58,591 bases of DNA from Bacteroidaceae bacterium (GCA_017447625.1 JAFSNB010000041.1:1-58591); one strand, 5' to 3'. Shown: positions 25,086-34,736, numbered from the stretch's first letter. Numbers and translations are program-made. The notes: a model not told the origin generated them from the sequence alone.

Positions 25086-27524
25086 GTGAAGAGATTCTTT
25101 CCTATATTAATAATAATGTGCGCGCTGGCGACGAAGGCCGGTGCGGCAGATTTTCTGATGGCTGATTCGGTTGCCGCTCCGGGCGACACGGCCCAGGCGG
25201 CTAAACTGAGCTGCCATCTGTCCGGTCGCGTGGTAGATGAGGACCAGAAGCCTCTGCCGTTCGTTATGGTGAAGGTGGAGGGACAGATGGCCGGAGGCAC
25301 AACGAATCTGGAAGGCCGATATTCATTTGATTTTGCTCCCGCCGATTCCGTTACCGTAACCTTCTCTATGATTGGTTACGAGAAGAAACAGAAGATTATT
25401 CCTCACCCCAAAGGGCGGATGACGTGGCAGGTGGTGATGCGCCCCACGGGACGCGAGATGAACGAGGTGGTAGTGAAGGAGGTGCGCCGACAGATGGGAT
25501 CCAGTCAGGAAATTTCTACGAAGGACCTGCAGCGTTTGCCCTCAACGAGCGGCAATGCGGTGGAGGAACTGGTGGCCACACAAGCCGGTGTCTCTACCCA
25601 CAACGAGCTCTCGAGTCAGTATAACGTACGTGGCGGTTCGTTTGATGAGAACTGCGTGTATATTAACGGTATAGAGGTATATCGGCCGCTCCTCATCACC
25701 AGCGGACAGCAGGAGGGCCTCTCAGTCATCAACTCCAACATGGTGGATAAGATTTCTTTCTCGGCTGGCGGATTCGAGGCGCGATACGGTGACAAGATGA
25801 GCAGCGTGCTCGACATCACATACAAGAAACCCACACGCCACGAAGGTAGTTTCGGAGCTTCGCTGCTCGGTGCCTCGCTCTATGACGGATTCAAGGCCGG
25901 ACGCATGACGCTATCGCAGGGCCTGCGCTATAAGACGAACTCCTATCTGCTCGGTTCGCTGCAGACGAAGGGCGATTATGACCCGAATTTCATCGACTAT
26001 CAGGCTTATCTCTCTTGGGCCCCGACGGACAAGTGGGACATAGGCCTTATCGCCTACATCAGCCGGAACAACTACCGGTTCAAGCCCCACGACCGAGAGA
26101 CGAATTTCGGAACTATGGAGGATGTGAAGAGTTTCAAAGTCTATTTCGACGGTGAGGAGGAAGATCTGTTCCGCACGTTGTATGGAGCGCTCACCGTGAG
26201 CCGCAAGCTGGGCAAGAACTCATCGCTGGCCCTCTCTGCCTCGGCCTTCTCCACGAAAGAGCGTGTTACATACGATATTCAGGGCCAGTACTGGCTGAAC
26301 GAGACGAAGACATCCGAGCAGCTCGGCGTTGGCACATACGCGGAGCACGCACGCAACCTGCTCACTTCGACCACACATAGCCTGCGTCTGCAATATGAAT
26401 ATAAGCCTGCACGCCACCACCTGATGGCCGGTTTGCAATGGAAACACGAGGTTATCCACGAGAATACGCGCGAGTGGGAGTTCCGCGATTCCGCCGGATA
26501 TTCGATGCCTCATTACGGCGACCGACTGGAACTGATTTATAATCTGAAATCCAAGCAGGAGGTGAACAGTCACCGTCTGGAGCTGTTTGTGCAGGACACC
26601 TGGCGCAGCGAGACCGCCGCCGGCATATTCTCATTCAATTACGGCGCCCGTCTAAGCCATTGGTCGTGGAACCGCGAGACTCTGTTCTCGCCCCGTGTAT
26701 CGCTGGGTTTCGTCCCGAAGAAGAACGACAACTGGACTTTCCGTCTCGCCGGCGGTCTATACTATCAGGCACCGTTTTACAAGGAGCTGCGCGACACCAC
26801 ATTCAAGGACGGAGCCACCGTGGTGACTCTGAACAGAGACCTGCGCTCGCAGCGTTCGTGGCAGATCGTTGCGGCGGGCGAGTATAAGTTCCGCGTGGCC
26901 AACCGCCCGTTTAAGGTGACTGCCGAGATGTACTACAAGGGGCAGTCGAACATGAACCCGTATAATGTCGATAACCTGAAGATAGTCTATTACGGCCGCA
27001 ACGAAGCCACCGGCTCTGTGGCCGGTCTGGACCTGAAGATCTATGGCGAGTTTGTGCCCGGCACCGACTCCTGGCTTAGTTTCTCTCTGATGAAGGCCTC
27101 GATGAAGTTGCACGGAAAACGCATACCTCAGCCAAACGACCAGCGATGGAACATAAACTTCTTCTTCAGCGACTATTTCCCCAACACCACCCGATGGAAG
27201 ATGACCCTGAAGGCGGCATTCGCAGGCGGACTGCCTTTCGGAACCCCGCACTCCGGTCTTGAGGCTAATGTGTTCCGTGCGCCGGCTTACAAGCGTGTGG
27301 ATATCGGGATGAATTACCGATTGCTGAACAACGAAGACCACCACCGCAAGGGCTTCTGCCGCAACCTCCGAAACATCTGGCTCGGTCTGGACTGCTTCAA
27401 TATCTTCGGTCTCGCTAACGTCAGTTCCTATCTGTGGATCACAGACATCTCGCGCAACCAGTATGCAGTGCCCAATTATCTGACAGGCCGTCAGATCAAT
27501 GGCCGTTTCCTGATAGAGTTTTGA
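25086..27524 (+). CDS. TonB-dependent outer-membrane receptor with carboxypeptidase-like domain
   Basis: 812 residues from a GTG at 25086; an in-frame TAA at 25077-25079 excludes a longer form. A signal peptide (ending near GAA, residue 21) is followed by a carboxypeptidase-like regulatory domain (LSGRVVDEDQKPLPFVMVKV, about 37-120), a plug domain (EELVATQAGVSTHNELSSQY, YINGIEVYRP, near 155-270) and a 22-strand type barrel ending in an aromatic residue (FLIEF). It should import a substrate across the outer membrane using TonB energy. No SusD-like partner is adjacent and it is shorter than SusC proteins, so the cargo is more likely a cofactor, peptide or metal chelate; this is inference. Confidence 0.9.
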   Translation: MKRFFPILIIMCALATKAGAADFLMADSVAAPGDTAQAAKLSCHLSGRVVDEDQKPLPFVMVKVEGQMAGGTTNLEGRYSFDFAPADSVTVTFSMIGYEKKQKIIPHPKGRMTWQVVMRPTGREMNEVVVKEVRRQMGSSQEISTKDLQRLPSTSGNAVEELVATQAGVSTHNELSSQYNVRGGSFDENCVYINGIEVYRPLLITSGQQEGLSVINSNMVDKISFSAGGFEARYGDKMSSVLDITYKKPTRHEGSFGASLLGASLYDGFKAGRMTLSQGLRYKTNSYLLGSLQTKGDYDPNFIDYQAYLSWAPTDKWDIGLIAYISRNNYRFKPHDRETNFGTMEDVKSFKVYFDGEEEDLFRTLYGALTVSRKLGKNSSLALSASAFSTKERVTYDIQGQYWLNETKTSEQLGVGTYAEHARNLLTSTTHSLRLQYEYKPARHHLMAGLQWKHEVIHENTREWEFRDSAGYSMPHYGDRLELIYNLKSKQEVNSHRLELFVQDTWRSETAAGIFSFNYGARLSHWSWNRETLFSPRVSLGFVPKKNDNWTFRLAGGLYYQAPFYKELRDTTFKDGATVVTLNRDLRSQRSWQIVAAGEYKFRVANRPFKVTAEMYYKGQSNMNPYNVDNLKIVYYGRNEATGSVAGLDLKIYGEFVPGTDSWLSFSLMKASMKLHGKRIPQPNDQRWNINFFFSDYFPNTTRWKMTLKAAFAGGLPFGTPHSGLEANVFRAPAYKRVDIGMNYRLLNNEDHHRKGFCRNLRNIWLGLDCFNIFGLANVSSYLWITDISRNQYAVPNYLTGRQINGRFLIEF

Positions 27525-28976
27525 TTACTTGTGTTCTTTCTTCCACATTCGCCAAGCTTGCCACAGAGAAAGTGGAAGAAGAACCGCTCCGACTGAGTAT
27601 TTGCCTATTGGCGGCAACATGAGGCAAGCGGCCAGAGCTATTCCTATTACAATGATTTGTACAGCAATGACGGCCCAGGTGGCACTCTCCATACGTGCGT
27701 GATAATGTATTCCGTAGCAGATACCTATCAGAAGCAGGTCGAAGAGTGAGGAGGCGGAGAGTCCGATGCCTGCTCCGGTGAGTCCCCAGAGATAATAACC
27801 GCCAACGATGAGTCCTACGGAAAATAAATTGCAAATCAGTTCCATGAAGAGGAACAGCAGACTGTCACCGCGTGCCAAAGCGATATAGGCAATAGGCGTG
27901 GCAATGGCCTTGAAGAAGATGAAGCCTGCGGCACAGACGGCCATCTCGTTTATGATGAGGAATTCCTCTTTCAGAAGGATCCGGATAATCCATGGCATCA
28001 TAACCATCATCGCTATGAGCATGGGAGCCACGAACATCAGACAAGCACGTATCTGGATGTTCATCGCCGTGTTGCGGCGTTCGATATCGTTGTTCACGGC
28101 AGAGAGGCGCGGGAAATAGTCTGCCTCCATGGATGTGAGAACGAGCCCGGCGTAAGAAACCATGATGGCATAGCCCATCTTGTAGTAGCCCACATCTGCC
28201 TGAGAGCCGAGTCGCAGAATGAGGGCCAGCAACACCATTGTGCTGCCTGCTGTGGTCATCGCTGCTATTGCAAAAGGGATTCCGATACGCACCAGAGGCC
28301 ATCCTTCACGCATTATCTTAAGCGAGAAGGGACTGACGCGCCAGGGATAGAGTGGGAGAGTGAAGCAGAAGTGGATAGCCAGAGCTGCGATGACAGAGAC
28401 ATTCAGGGCGATAATGATGCCTCGCGTGTGCATCAGGCTGTAAAACGGAAGGGTGGTTATCAGCAAAGAAGCAGCCACGACAGCAGAAATGGTGGCCACA
28501 CGTTTCAGTCTTCTCAAACCTTTAAGGATGGATATCTCGCCGCCAATCAAAGCCATGGAGAAGACCATGGGAGCGAGCAGGGCAACGCTCCAGTCGTCTT
28601 GCAGTTTTTCATCGGAAGCGAACAGACTCCCTAAGAGGGGCGCACAGCAGATGCAGAACACATCTGCCAAGATTGCCGTCCAGAAGCACCAAGTGCGAAT
28701 CACACGCACGGCGTGGCTGACCTCTTCCTCGGTGCCGGTCTCGAACAGCTCGCTCAGGCTGCGGACAGAAGCAAAGGATACACCGAGATTGGTGGAGTTG
28801 CTGACAAATTCAGCCACGCTGTTATAAATCACCAGCAATCCCAGTCCGGAGCCTCCGAGAAATATGGAGGTGAACTTGTTGCGGATAATTCCCATCAGGA
28901 GATTCAGCCCTTGGATGCCGCCGAATACTCCGATGTATTTAAGCGCGTGGCTTGCTGATGTGTCTTCTTTGCTCAA
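27525..28976 (-). CDS. Polysaccharide flippase (Wzx/O-antigen translocase type)
   Basis: 483 residues with about 12 to 14 predicted membrane helices over the whole length (for example SLLFLFMELICNLFSVGLIV). The N-terminus (YIGVFGGIQGLNLLMGIIRN) and length match the oligosaccharide flippase branch of the MOP superfamily, which moves lipid-linked glycan units across the inner membrane. No glycosyltransferases lie nearby, so it is an orphan locus. Its stop codon directly abuts the stop of the convergent receptor gene, with no base between. The HAD phosphatase gene lies 17 bases upstream across a CAATGTTCAATG word array. Confidence 0.88.
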   Translation of the reverse strand: MSKEDTSASHALKYIGVFGGIQGLNLLMGIIRNKFTSIFLGGSGLGLLVIYNSVAEFVSNSTNLGVSFASVRSLSELFETGTEEEVSHAVRVIRTWCFWTAILADVFCICCAPLLGSLFASDEKLQDDWSVALLAPMVFSMALIGGEISILKGLRRLKRVATISAVVAASLLITTLPFYSLMHTRGIIIALNVSVIAALAIHFCFTLPLYPWRVSPFSLKIMREGWPLVRIGIPFAIAAMTTAGSTMVLLALILRLGSQADVGYYKMGYAIMVSYAGLVLTSMEADYFPRLSAVNNDIERRNTAMNIQIRACLMFVAPMLIAMMVMMPWIIRILLKEEFLIINEMAVCAAGFIFFKAIATPIAYIALARGDSLLFLFMELICNLFSVGLIVGGYYLWGLTGAGIGLSASSLFDLLLIGICYGIHYHARMESATWAVIAVQIIVIGIALAACLMLPPIGKYSVGAVLLPLSLWQAWRMWKKEHK

Positions 28977-29005
28977 TGGTCAATGTTCAATGGTCAAAGT
29001 TCAAT
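28976..29005. repeat. CAATGTTCAATGG word array
   Basis: Four words in tandem (CAATGGTCAATGTTCAATGG and on). The array supplies the last codons and stop of the HAD gene (IEL and TGA). Related arrays are at 32966-32996 and 38909-38930. Confidence 0.6.
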
Positions 29006-29635
29006 GGCTTCCAGCCTCTCGTCTGTGAAATCGGTGATTACGAGGTCGGCAAGGGTGGTGACCACATCCTCTGGAAGGGTGGTGGCGAGTCCTACCACAT
29101 AGGCTCCGCTGGCACGTGCGGCGCGAAGCCCGTTGCGGCTGTCCTCGAACACAATGCACTCCTCAGGCTTTGCACCGAAAATGGCAGCTCCGCGCAGATA
29201 GCAGTCGGGGTCGGGCTTGCTTGCCTTAAAATCCTCGCTCGTGAGTATGCGGTCGAACATCTGTAGCAGTTCGGGGTGCTCACGATAAGCGTTGGCCATC
29301 TTCTCCTTGTTGCTGCTTGTCACCACAGCCGTCTTCACGCCGGCTTGCCGCAGGGAGGCGATGTATATGGTGAAGCCAGGGATATAGGGGAAGACCATCT
29401 GCTGTTCGAATTTGTTCAGGCGTATGGTGATCTTTTCCTGCAAAGCAGTCTCGCCCGCAAACCATCCGTCGTAGATCTGCGTGAGCGTCTGTCCCTTGAT
29501 ATCTTTGGCGAAAGTGGGGATGTGTGGCAGGAACTCCTTGCCTACAGATCCCCAGAAATTAGAGTATTGACTTTCCGTGTCCAGCACCACTCCGTCGAGG
29601 TCGAAGAGGGCTGCTTTCCAAAATTTCTGTGCCAT
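28994..29635 (-). CDS. HAD-superfamily phosphatase, beta-phosphoglucomutase-like
   Basis: 213 residues from the ATG at 29635; an earlier in-frame ATG lies upstream of, or inside, the TACCTTTG promoter box and is not used. HAD motifs: FDLDGVVLDT (motif I with nucleophile aspartate), VVTSSN (II), KASKPDPDCY (III) and VFEDSRNGLRAA (IV). The helical cap is of the class that includes phosphoglycolate phosphatase and beta-phosphoglucomutase. The substrate is a small phosphorylated metabolite that cannot be specified. The gene is likely cotranscribed with the flippase downstream. Confidence 0.9.
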   Translation of the reverse strand: MAQKFWKAALFDLDGVVLDTESQYSNFWGSVGKEFLPHIPTFAKDIKGQTLTQIYDGWFAGETALQEKITIRLNKFEQQMVFPYIPGFTIYIASLRQAGVKTAVVTSSNKEKMANAYREHPELLQMFDRILTSEDFKASKPDPDCYLRGAAIFGAKPEECIVFEDSRNGLRAARASGAYVVGLATTLPEDVVTTLADLVITDFTDERLEAIEL

Positions 29636-29653
29636 AAATGTAATTTTCGGTGA

Positions 29654-29661
29654 CAAAGGTA
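29654..29661 (-). promoter_or_regulatory. -7 box for the HAD gene
   Basis: TACCTTTG on the minus strand, 18 bases before the ATG at 29635. Confidence 0.5.
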
Positions 29662-29683
29662 GGACTTTTCCAATAAAAAGCAG

Positions 29684-29691
29684 TAATTTTG
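29684..29691 (+). promoter_or_regulatory. -7 box for panB
   Basis: TAATTTTG, 28 bases before the panB ATG, divergent from the HAD box 22 bases away. Confidence 0.5.
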
Positions 29692-29719
29692 CGGCGTTTT
29701 TTTACAAGACAATGTAATT

Positions 29720-30541
29720 ATGGCAGGTTATTTAGTAGAAGATACCAGAAAAGTGACCACTCACAGAGTGATGGAAATGAAACAGGCAGGCAAGAAAATT
29801 GCCATGCTGACGGCCTACGATTATTCGATGGCAAAGATTGTTGATGACTCCGGAGTTGATATGATTCTTATCGGCGACAGCGCCTCGAACACGATGGCCG
29901 GTAACCTCACCACACTCCCCATCACAATAGACCAGATGATCTATCACGCCCGTTCTGTAGTGCGCGGCGTGAAACGTGCGCTGGTGGTCTGCGATATGCC
30001 CTTCGGCACATATCAGGTGGATCCCGAAGATGCAGTGCGCAACGCTATCCGCATTATGCAGGAGAGCGGCTGTGATGCCGTGAAGATGGAGGGCGGAGTA
30101 GAGATTCTTCCCGCCATTAAGCGCATCCTTGATGCCGGAATACCCGTTTGCGGTCATCTGGGTCTCACCCCTCAGAGCATAAATAAATTCGGTACGTACG
30201 CTGTGCGCGCACGCCAAGAGGCTGAGGCCAACAAACTACGTTCGGATGCCAAGGCTCTGGCTGAGGCCGGTTGTTTCGCTATCGTTTTGGAGAAGATTCC
30301 CGCTGCGTTGGCCACCGAGGTGACTCAGTCCATTGATGTCCCTGTTATCGGCATCGGAGCAGGTGGCGGCTGCGACGGGCAGGTGCTCGTGGTTCACGAT
30401 ATGCTTGGGATGAATCAGGATTTCTCACCTAAGTTCCTCCGCCGTTATGCCAATCTCTACGAGATTATGACTGACGCTATCGGCCGTTATGTCGCAGACG
30501 TAAAGAGCTGCGACTTCCCCAACAAGGACGAGCAGTATTAA
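29720..30541 (+). CDS. panB: 3-methyl-2-oxobutanoate hydroxymethyltransferase
   Basis: 273 residues. Metal-binding and active-site segments are present: [31 protein letters not shown] and the catalytic glutamate in IVLEKIPAA. PanB transfers a hydroxymethyl group from 5,10-methylenetetrahydrofolate to alpha-ketoisovalerate to form ketopantoate, the first committed step of pantothenate and CoA synthesis. panC and panD are not in the window; coaBC of the same route lies 25 kb away. The 3' end overlaps the convergent membrane protein gene by four bases. Confidence 0.96.
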   Translation: MAGYLVEDTRKVTTHRVMEMKQAGKKIAMLTAYDYSMAKIVDDSGVDMILIGDSASNTMAGNLTTLPITIDQMIYHARSVVRGVKRALVVCDMPFGTYQVDPEDAVRNAIRIMQESGCDAVKMEGGVEILPAIKRILDAGIPVCGHLGLTPQSINKFGTYAVRARQEAEANKLRSDAKALAEAGCFAIVLEKIPAALATEVTQSIDVPVIGIGAGGGCDGQVLVVHDMLGMNQDFSPKFLRRYANLYEIMTDAIGRYVADVKSCDFPNKDEQY

Positions 30542-30888
30542 TAGGTTTCTAAGCTGTCGCAGACTTCCAAGCTGTCGCAGAAGGACTCGATATCCGTCTC
30601 ATCGTCTTGATGAGGCGGATTACGTTCTCCGAGTTTGCACAGGAGGGCGCAGAATAAGGCGATGGCAAAGGCCACAATCTGTGCGGCTAAGAGGCCAAAG
30701 AGCCACTTCCATTTGCGTTGGAACAGCGCGGCGAAGAATCCTACGACTGTTACAAATGCGGATGTGAACAGGAAGAAGAGGCCGATATCCTCAATCCAGT
30801 CAATCTCTCCGATGACAGAGACGACAAGAGCTATGCCGCTGAGGATTAATACAACGCAAGCAACAAAACCGGCATAAATTAGTTTCAT
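30538..30888 (-). CDS. Small membrane protein of unknown function
   Basis: 116 residues with three predicted membrane helices ([55 protein letters not shown]) and an acidic, hydrophilic tail that contains a duplicated [13 protein letters not shown] motif. I do not recognise the family. It lies just upstream of fbp (28 bases after the fbp start, reading the same way is not the case: fbp is also minus and lies upstream), so it may be the last gene of an fbp transcript. Real because the helix pattern is clean and the frame fills the gap. Confidence 0.65.
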   Translation of the reverse strand: MKLIYAGFVACVVLILSGIALVVSVIGEIDWIEDIGLFFLFTSAFVTVVGFFAALFQRKWKWLFGLLAAQIVAFAIALFCALLCKLGERNPPHQDDETDIESFCDSLEVCDSLETY

Positions 30889-30915
30889 AAGGCAAGATCC
30901 TTTCTTTTTTCTCTT

Positions 30916-32922
30916 TTACTTTTTCTCTTTAATTATTCCGTGGCGGTAGGCGTAGAGCAGTTCCTTGAGTTCCTCAATCTGGGACAGGAGTTCGCGCCCC
31001 TTGTCTGTGTCGCGTACGAGGATTCTGCGACCGGAAAGCTCCACAATCTGCTTGGATGACACGATGTCTGTGCCTCGGCGTATTGCTTCCTGTGCGCTGT
31101 CAAAGGGCTCGTGTTGGATGAGCTCGAAGCCGCGGCTGTGGAATACCAGCGTGTAACCGGCAATACCTGTCTCTCCGTGGTAAGCCTTAGACAGTCCGCC
31201 GTCTATCACCATCAGTTTGCCGTCGGCCTTGATGGGACTCTCGCCTCGCGAAGCGTGTACGGGCACGTGTCCGTTGATGATGTGGCGGTGTTTTCCCTGA
31301 ACTCCGAAGGCATCCAATATGCGTTCGCAGACCACGGCATTGTCGCGCAGCAGATAGTAATAGCCCTTGTCCTCCTGATGAGTCTCTTTATCCTTAAGGA
31401 AATAGCGTTCGAAGGTGGCCATCCGAGCCTTGTCAAAGAGCGGCGAATCCTGTCCACACCACAGATACCAGAAATAGTCCTTGGCAAACTGACGTTCTTC
31501 ACGAGGCGTGTCCTGGTTGAAGGCAGACCGCAGCGTAATGCCGATGTTATGTAGCAGTTCGCGTCCGCTCAGCCGTTTGCCGTTCAGCTCCACTTCCTTC
31601 AGGGTGCCGTCGGCATTCAGGGGTACGCTTGCGTGGAAGAGCAGGTTCCCATTGCAGATGGTGTACATGCAACCGTGAGCAAGAATGCATTTGATGTGCT
31701 TCTGCAGTTTGTCGCTGACGCGGAACGAGTGGTGCAGCTGGCGAACCAGTTCTGCCTCTTCAGCTGTCAGAGCATTGGGATTTGCGGGGTCTATGGTAGG
31801 CAGGAAGGTGTCTGTCATCTCGTAGGTCTTGCCGTCGCGCTCATATACGCCTCGTTCCTTATTAATATAATTGAGAACAAGGCGGTCCTGCATATTCCAT
31901 TCGGGTCGGCGGGCAACCATCTGTGCTTCGAGCTTGAACTGAATGATACTTATGGCTTTGTGCATCTGGGCTATGAGGCGGCGTGTCTTCTCGTTGTGAG
32001 TAGTATCGTCCTTGTCCAGACGTGGGCCGAACAGGTCGCACGGGTCGTCGGCATAGGTCTCCATGGCGAAAGTGGCCAGCGGAACGAGGTTTATGCCGTA
32101 GCCGTCCTCCAATGTGGCGAGGTTCCCATAGCGCAGCGAGAGGCGCAGTACGTTGGCTATGCAGCAGTCGTTGCCAGCGGCGGCTCCCATCCAAAGCGCA
32201 TCGTGGTTGCCCCACTGGATGTCGAAGTTAGGATGCTGGCACAGACGGTCCATGATGATGTGAGCGCCGGGTCCGCGGTCGAAGATGTCTCCGAGTATGT
32301 GCAACTTATCTACTGCCAGCCGCTGAATCACATCGCAGATGGCTATGATGAAGGCGTCGGCACGTCCCGTCTGTACAATGCTATTCACGATGCAGTTGAA
32401 ATAGGCCGTCTTGTTGTCGTCCGACGGGGATTCGTGAAGCAGTTCCTCAATGATATAAGCGAATTCCGACGGCAGTGCCTTGCGCACCTTGGAACGGGTG
32501 TATTTGCTTGACACAGAACGGCACACGCGGGTTAGCTGGCCCAGTGTTAGGGTGTAGAAACGGCTGAGAGTCTCTTCCAGTTCCGAGGCATTTGATGTCT
32601 CAGCCTCTGCCTCGTTCTTTATGAGCTCCAGCTTCTGTTCGGGATAATAGATCAGAGTGCAGAGCTCTCGAATCTCGTCCTTGCTCAGTGTGTCGGCATA
32701 CAGTTCCTTAACCTTCCTCTTTATGCTTCCGGAGGCGTTCTTCAGTATGTGAATGAAAGCCTCGTATTCGCCGTGGATGTCAGCCATAAAGTGTTCCGTA
32801 CCTTTGGGCAGGTTCAGTATAGCCTCCAGGTTGATTATCTCCGTGGATGCCGATGCCACGTCGGGAAAGGTCTGTGACAGCAGTTGCAGGATGCGGAAGT
32901 CCTGTTCTATTTTCTTTATCAT
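30916..32922 (-). CDS. fbp: Fructose-1,6-bisphosphatase, class III
   Basis: 668 residues, the length of the Firmicutes/Bacteroidetes class III enzyme and unlike classes I or II. It has a calcineurin-like metallophosphatase core: MADIHGEYEAF, DIFDRGPGAH, WGNHDALWMGAAAGND and INGHVPVHA, with the metal ligands of this fold. It dephosphorylates fructose 1,6-bisphosphate in gluconeogenesis; the manganese-dependent family is known for regulation by phosphoenolpyruvate and AMP. With gapA also in the window it reflects ordinary central carbon metabolism. Possibly cotranscribed with the small membrane protein gene 27 bases downstream. Confidence 0.95.
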   Translation of the reverse strand: MIKKIEQDFRILQLLSQTFPDVASASTEIINLEAILNLPKGTEHFMADIHGEYEAFIHILKNASGSIKRKVKELYADTLSKDEIRELCTLIYYPEQKLELIKNEAEAETSNASELEETLSRFYTLTLGQLTRVCRSVSSKYTRSKVRKALPSEFAYIIEELLHESPSDDNKTAYFNCIVNSIVQTGRADAFIIAICDVIQRLAVDKLHILGDIFDRGPGAHIIMDRLCQHPNFDIQWGNHDALWMGAAAGNDCCIANVLRLSLRYGNLATLEDGYGINLVPLATFAMETYADDPCDLFGPRLDKDDTTHNEKTRRLIAQMHKAISIIQFKLEAQMVARRPEWNMQDRLVLNYINKERGVYERDGKTYEMTDTFLPTIDPANPNALTAEEAELVRQLHHSFRVSDKLQKHIKCILAHGCMYTICNGNLLFHASVPLNADGTLKEVELNGKRLSGRELLHNIGITLRSAFNQDTPREERQFAKDYFWYLWCGQDSPLFDKARMATFERYFLKDKETHQEDKGYYYLLRDNAVVCERILDAFGVQGKHRHIINGHVPVHASRGESPIKADGKLMVIDGGLSKAYHGETGIAGYTLVFHSRGFELIQHEPFDSAQEAIRRGTDIVSSKQIVELSGRRILVRDTDKGRELLSQIEELKELLYAYRHGIIKEKK

Positions 32923-32965
32923 GATTCAAAGATGTTTCAAGACCGGGATTCAAGTTTCAGGTTTC

Positions 32966-32996
32966 AATCAATGTTCAATGTTCAATGTTCAATGAC
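32966..32996. repeat. CAATGTTCAATG word array
   Basis: Three tandem CAATGTT words that also encode the last two residues and stop of prmA. Just upstream on the plus strand, 32940-32965 holds words of the TTCAAGTTTCAGGTTTCAA type, the complement of the CTTGAAA family. Confidence 0.55.
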
Positions 32997-33806
32997 ATCC
33001 AGCAGCTGCCATTCGTTACGGTTCAGATGGTGGCATACCTTTAATCCGTAGGTGTTGGCTGCCTCTGTGAGTGTGGGGATATCCTCCTCTAAGAAGCCGC
33101 TCAGCAGCAGATGGCCACCCGGAGCGAGATGCGCGGCGAACTGGGCCATGGAGTCCAAAAGCACGTTACGGTTGATGTTGGCCAGTATAATGTCTGCCTT
33201 GTCGCTGTCAGTCAGTACCTCACAGCCTCCGAGACGTATGTCAGCCTGAACGCCATTGTCCGCGCAGTTGTCTTGGGTGTTCCTCACGCTCCATTCGTCT
33301 ATGTCGTAGGCTGTCAGAGAGGCGGCTCCCATTTTCAGCGCGGCAATGCCGAGAATGCCTGTGCCGCAACCAGCGTCTATTACCGAAGCTCCGTTCAAAG
33401 GCAGTTCGCAGAGGCGCGTGAGCATAAGCTGGGTTGTGGCGTGTGTGCCGCTTCCGAACGCCTGGCGCGGATGGATTCTGATGGCCTCGGTAGTCCGGTC
33501 GTCGTAGATCACGAGCCGTTTGCCGATGCAGATGGGCTCGAAGCCCTCGGCTTCCCACTGCGCATTCCAATCCTCGTCGGGCAACTCCTGTGCTACAAAG
33601 GTGATTTCTGTCGATGGCATCGGGAAATCGCTTACAGCCTGATCTATAGTCTCCTTGCTGTAGGCTGCCGACTGTACGTAGGCAGTAACTCCCAGGTCTG
33701 ACGGAACGAATGTCTCGAAGCCAATATCAGACAATACGGCTGCCAACACGTCGGCAGCCGTATCGTTATTTGGTCTGATTGTAAAATCCACCTGATAATA
33801 GCGCAT
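32982..33806 (-). CDS. prmA: Ribosomal protein L11 methyltransferase
   Basis: 274 residues. The SAM-binding core is clear: HATTQLML, VIDAGCGTGILGIAALKMGA (motif I), TAYDIDEWSV and ILANINRNVL (the N-I-N motif of PrmA). The N-terminal substrate-recognition domain (DFTIRPNNDTAADVLAAVLS) is shorter than in gamma-proteobacteria, as usual in Bacteroidetes. It methylates lysines and the N-terminus of ribosomal protein L11. The last residues IEH and the stop come from the adjoining word array. The OmpH-like gene lies 25 bases upstream. Confidence 0.94.
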   Translation of the reverse strand: MRYYQVDFTIRPNNDTAADVLAAVLSDIGFETFVPSDLGVTAYVQSAAYSKETIDQAVSDFPMPSTEITFVAQELPDEDWNAQWEAEGFEPICIGKRLVIYDDRTTEAIRIHPRQAFGSGTHATTQLMLTRLCELPLNGASVIDAGCGTGILGIAALKMGAASLTAYDIDEWSVRNTQDNCADNGVQADIRLGGCEVLTDSDKADIILANINRNVLLDSMAQFAAHLAPGGHLLLSGFLEEDIPTLTEAANTYGLKVCHHLNRNEWQLLDVIEH

Positions 33807-33831
33807 ATCGGATGAATATAGTGGGTTTGAC

Positions 33832-34434
33832 TTATTTCTCTTTATTCGTCTCAGGCTTTGTCTTGTAGCGCTTGTTCAGACCGGCAACAACCTGATTAGT
33901 GATGTCAAACTTAGGGTTTGCCATAAGGATGTTGTCGCCCTGCTTGGTCAGGATGTAGTCGAATTTCTTCGTCTTGTTGAAAGTCTTCAGGAATGTCTGG
34001 ATGCTGTCACGCAGTTCCTCGTTCAGCTTGGCGTTCTCGCTGGCCAGTTCGTTGCCCAGACGCTGCTCCAGCTCGGCGTAGTCCTGCTGCTCCTTCTGGA
34101 TGGAAGCCTGTGCGCGTTCCAGTTCATCACGAGTGGTGAAGCCGTTGCTCTCATATTTCTTCTGCAAGGCAGCTGCGTGCTGCTGCAGAGCGCGCTGCTT
34201 ACTTATAAGTGTATTCTGGATGTTCTCTGCCTTCTTGGTCAGTACAAGGTTGTAGTCCTTGCAGAACTGGTACTGGCTCATGAGCGAATCCACCTCCACG
34301 TATGCGATACGCAGACCTGCGGGCTCTTCTGTCTCAGTAGCCTTAGCGTCATTAACTGGTTTCTCTGCCTTCTCGTTCTGGCAGGCGGTGAGTGCCAACA
34401 TCAGGCTCACCGTGAGGAATAGCATTTTCTTCAT
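33832..34434 (-). CDS. OmpH/Skp-family periplasmic chaperone-like lipoprotein
   Basis: 200 residues. The signal peptide ends with LTACQ, a lipobox, so it is probably lipid-anchored, unlike soluble Skp. The rest follows the OmpH pattern: a short beta strand (LRIAYVEVDSLMSQY), a long coiled-coil tentacle (residues 70-140, ISKQRALQQHAAALQKKYES and on) and a closing strand (DYILTKQGDNILMANP). Family members hold unfolded outer-membrane proteins in the periplasm. It lies upstream of prmA in the same direction. An ATTATGAATT word array (34470-34502) separates it from the small gene upstream. Confidence 0.9.
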   Translation of the reverse strand: MKKMLFLTVSLMLALTACQNEKAEKPVNDAKATETEEPAGLRIAYVEVDSLMSQYQFCKDYNLVLTKKAENIQNTLISKQRALQQHAAALQKKYESNGFTTRDELERAQASIQKEQQDYAELEQRLGNELASENAKLNEELRDSIQTFLKTFNKTKKFDYILTKQGDNILMANPKFDITNQVVAGLNKRYKTKPETNKEK

Positions 34435-34469
34435 TATCTTTTTTATTATAGTTTTTCTATTTATTTATG

Positions 34470-34502
34470 AATTATGCATTATGAATTATGAATTATAAAT
34501 TA
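34470..34502. repeat. ATTATGAATTATGC word array
   Basis: Tandem AATTATG words (GAATTATGCATTATGAATTA and on), reaching the end of the small membrane protein gene. The same family occurs at 49431-49462 and 52537-52566. Confidence 0.55.
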
Positions 34503-34706
34503 TAATATCTTTTTTCTGTTCTGCAGTTGGTGTCTTTCTATTGCATCCATGCTTTCCACGCAGTGGATACCGCGTTCGCGCATCGCTTTCGAGGCTCCTA
34601 TATGAGTCATCGGGCCACGTGCGTCTCCTTTTACCAGCAATTTCAACGCGAGCAAAAACACGGCGATTGCAAGAAAAGCGGCTGTTATGAGCAATAATTT
34701 TATCAC
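34500..34706 (-). CDS. Small single-pass membrane protein, conserved-looking
   Basis: 68 residues. One N-terminal membrane helix (LLLITAAFLAIAVFLLALKL) is followed by a short soluble tail with THIGASKAMRERGIHCVESM, which I recall as a recurring pattern in small Bacteroidales proteins. It has its own TATCTTTG promoter box 31 bases upstream, which supports expression. Function unknown. A longer alternative frame on the same strand overlaps it but covers the promoter and looks non-protein-like. Confidence 0.7.
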   Translation of the reverse strand: MIKLLLITAAFLAIAVFLLALKLLVKGDARGPMTHIGASKAMRERGIHCVESMDAIERHQLQNRKKIL

Positions 34707-34736
34707 TTTTTGCGTTCTTATATAGTGTTACGGGTG

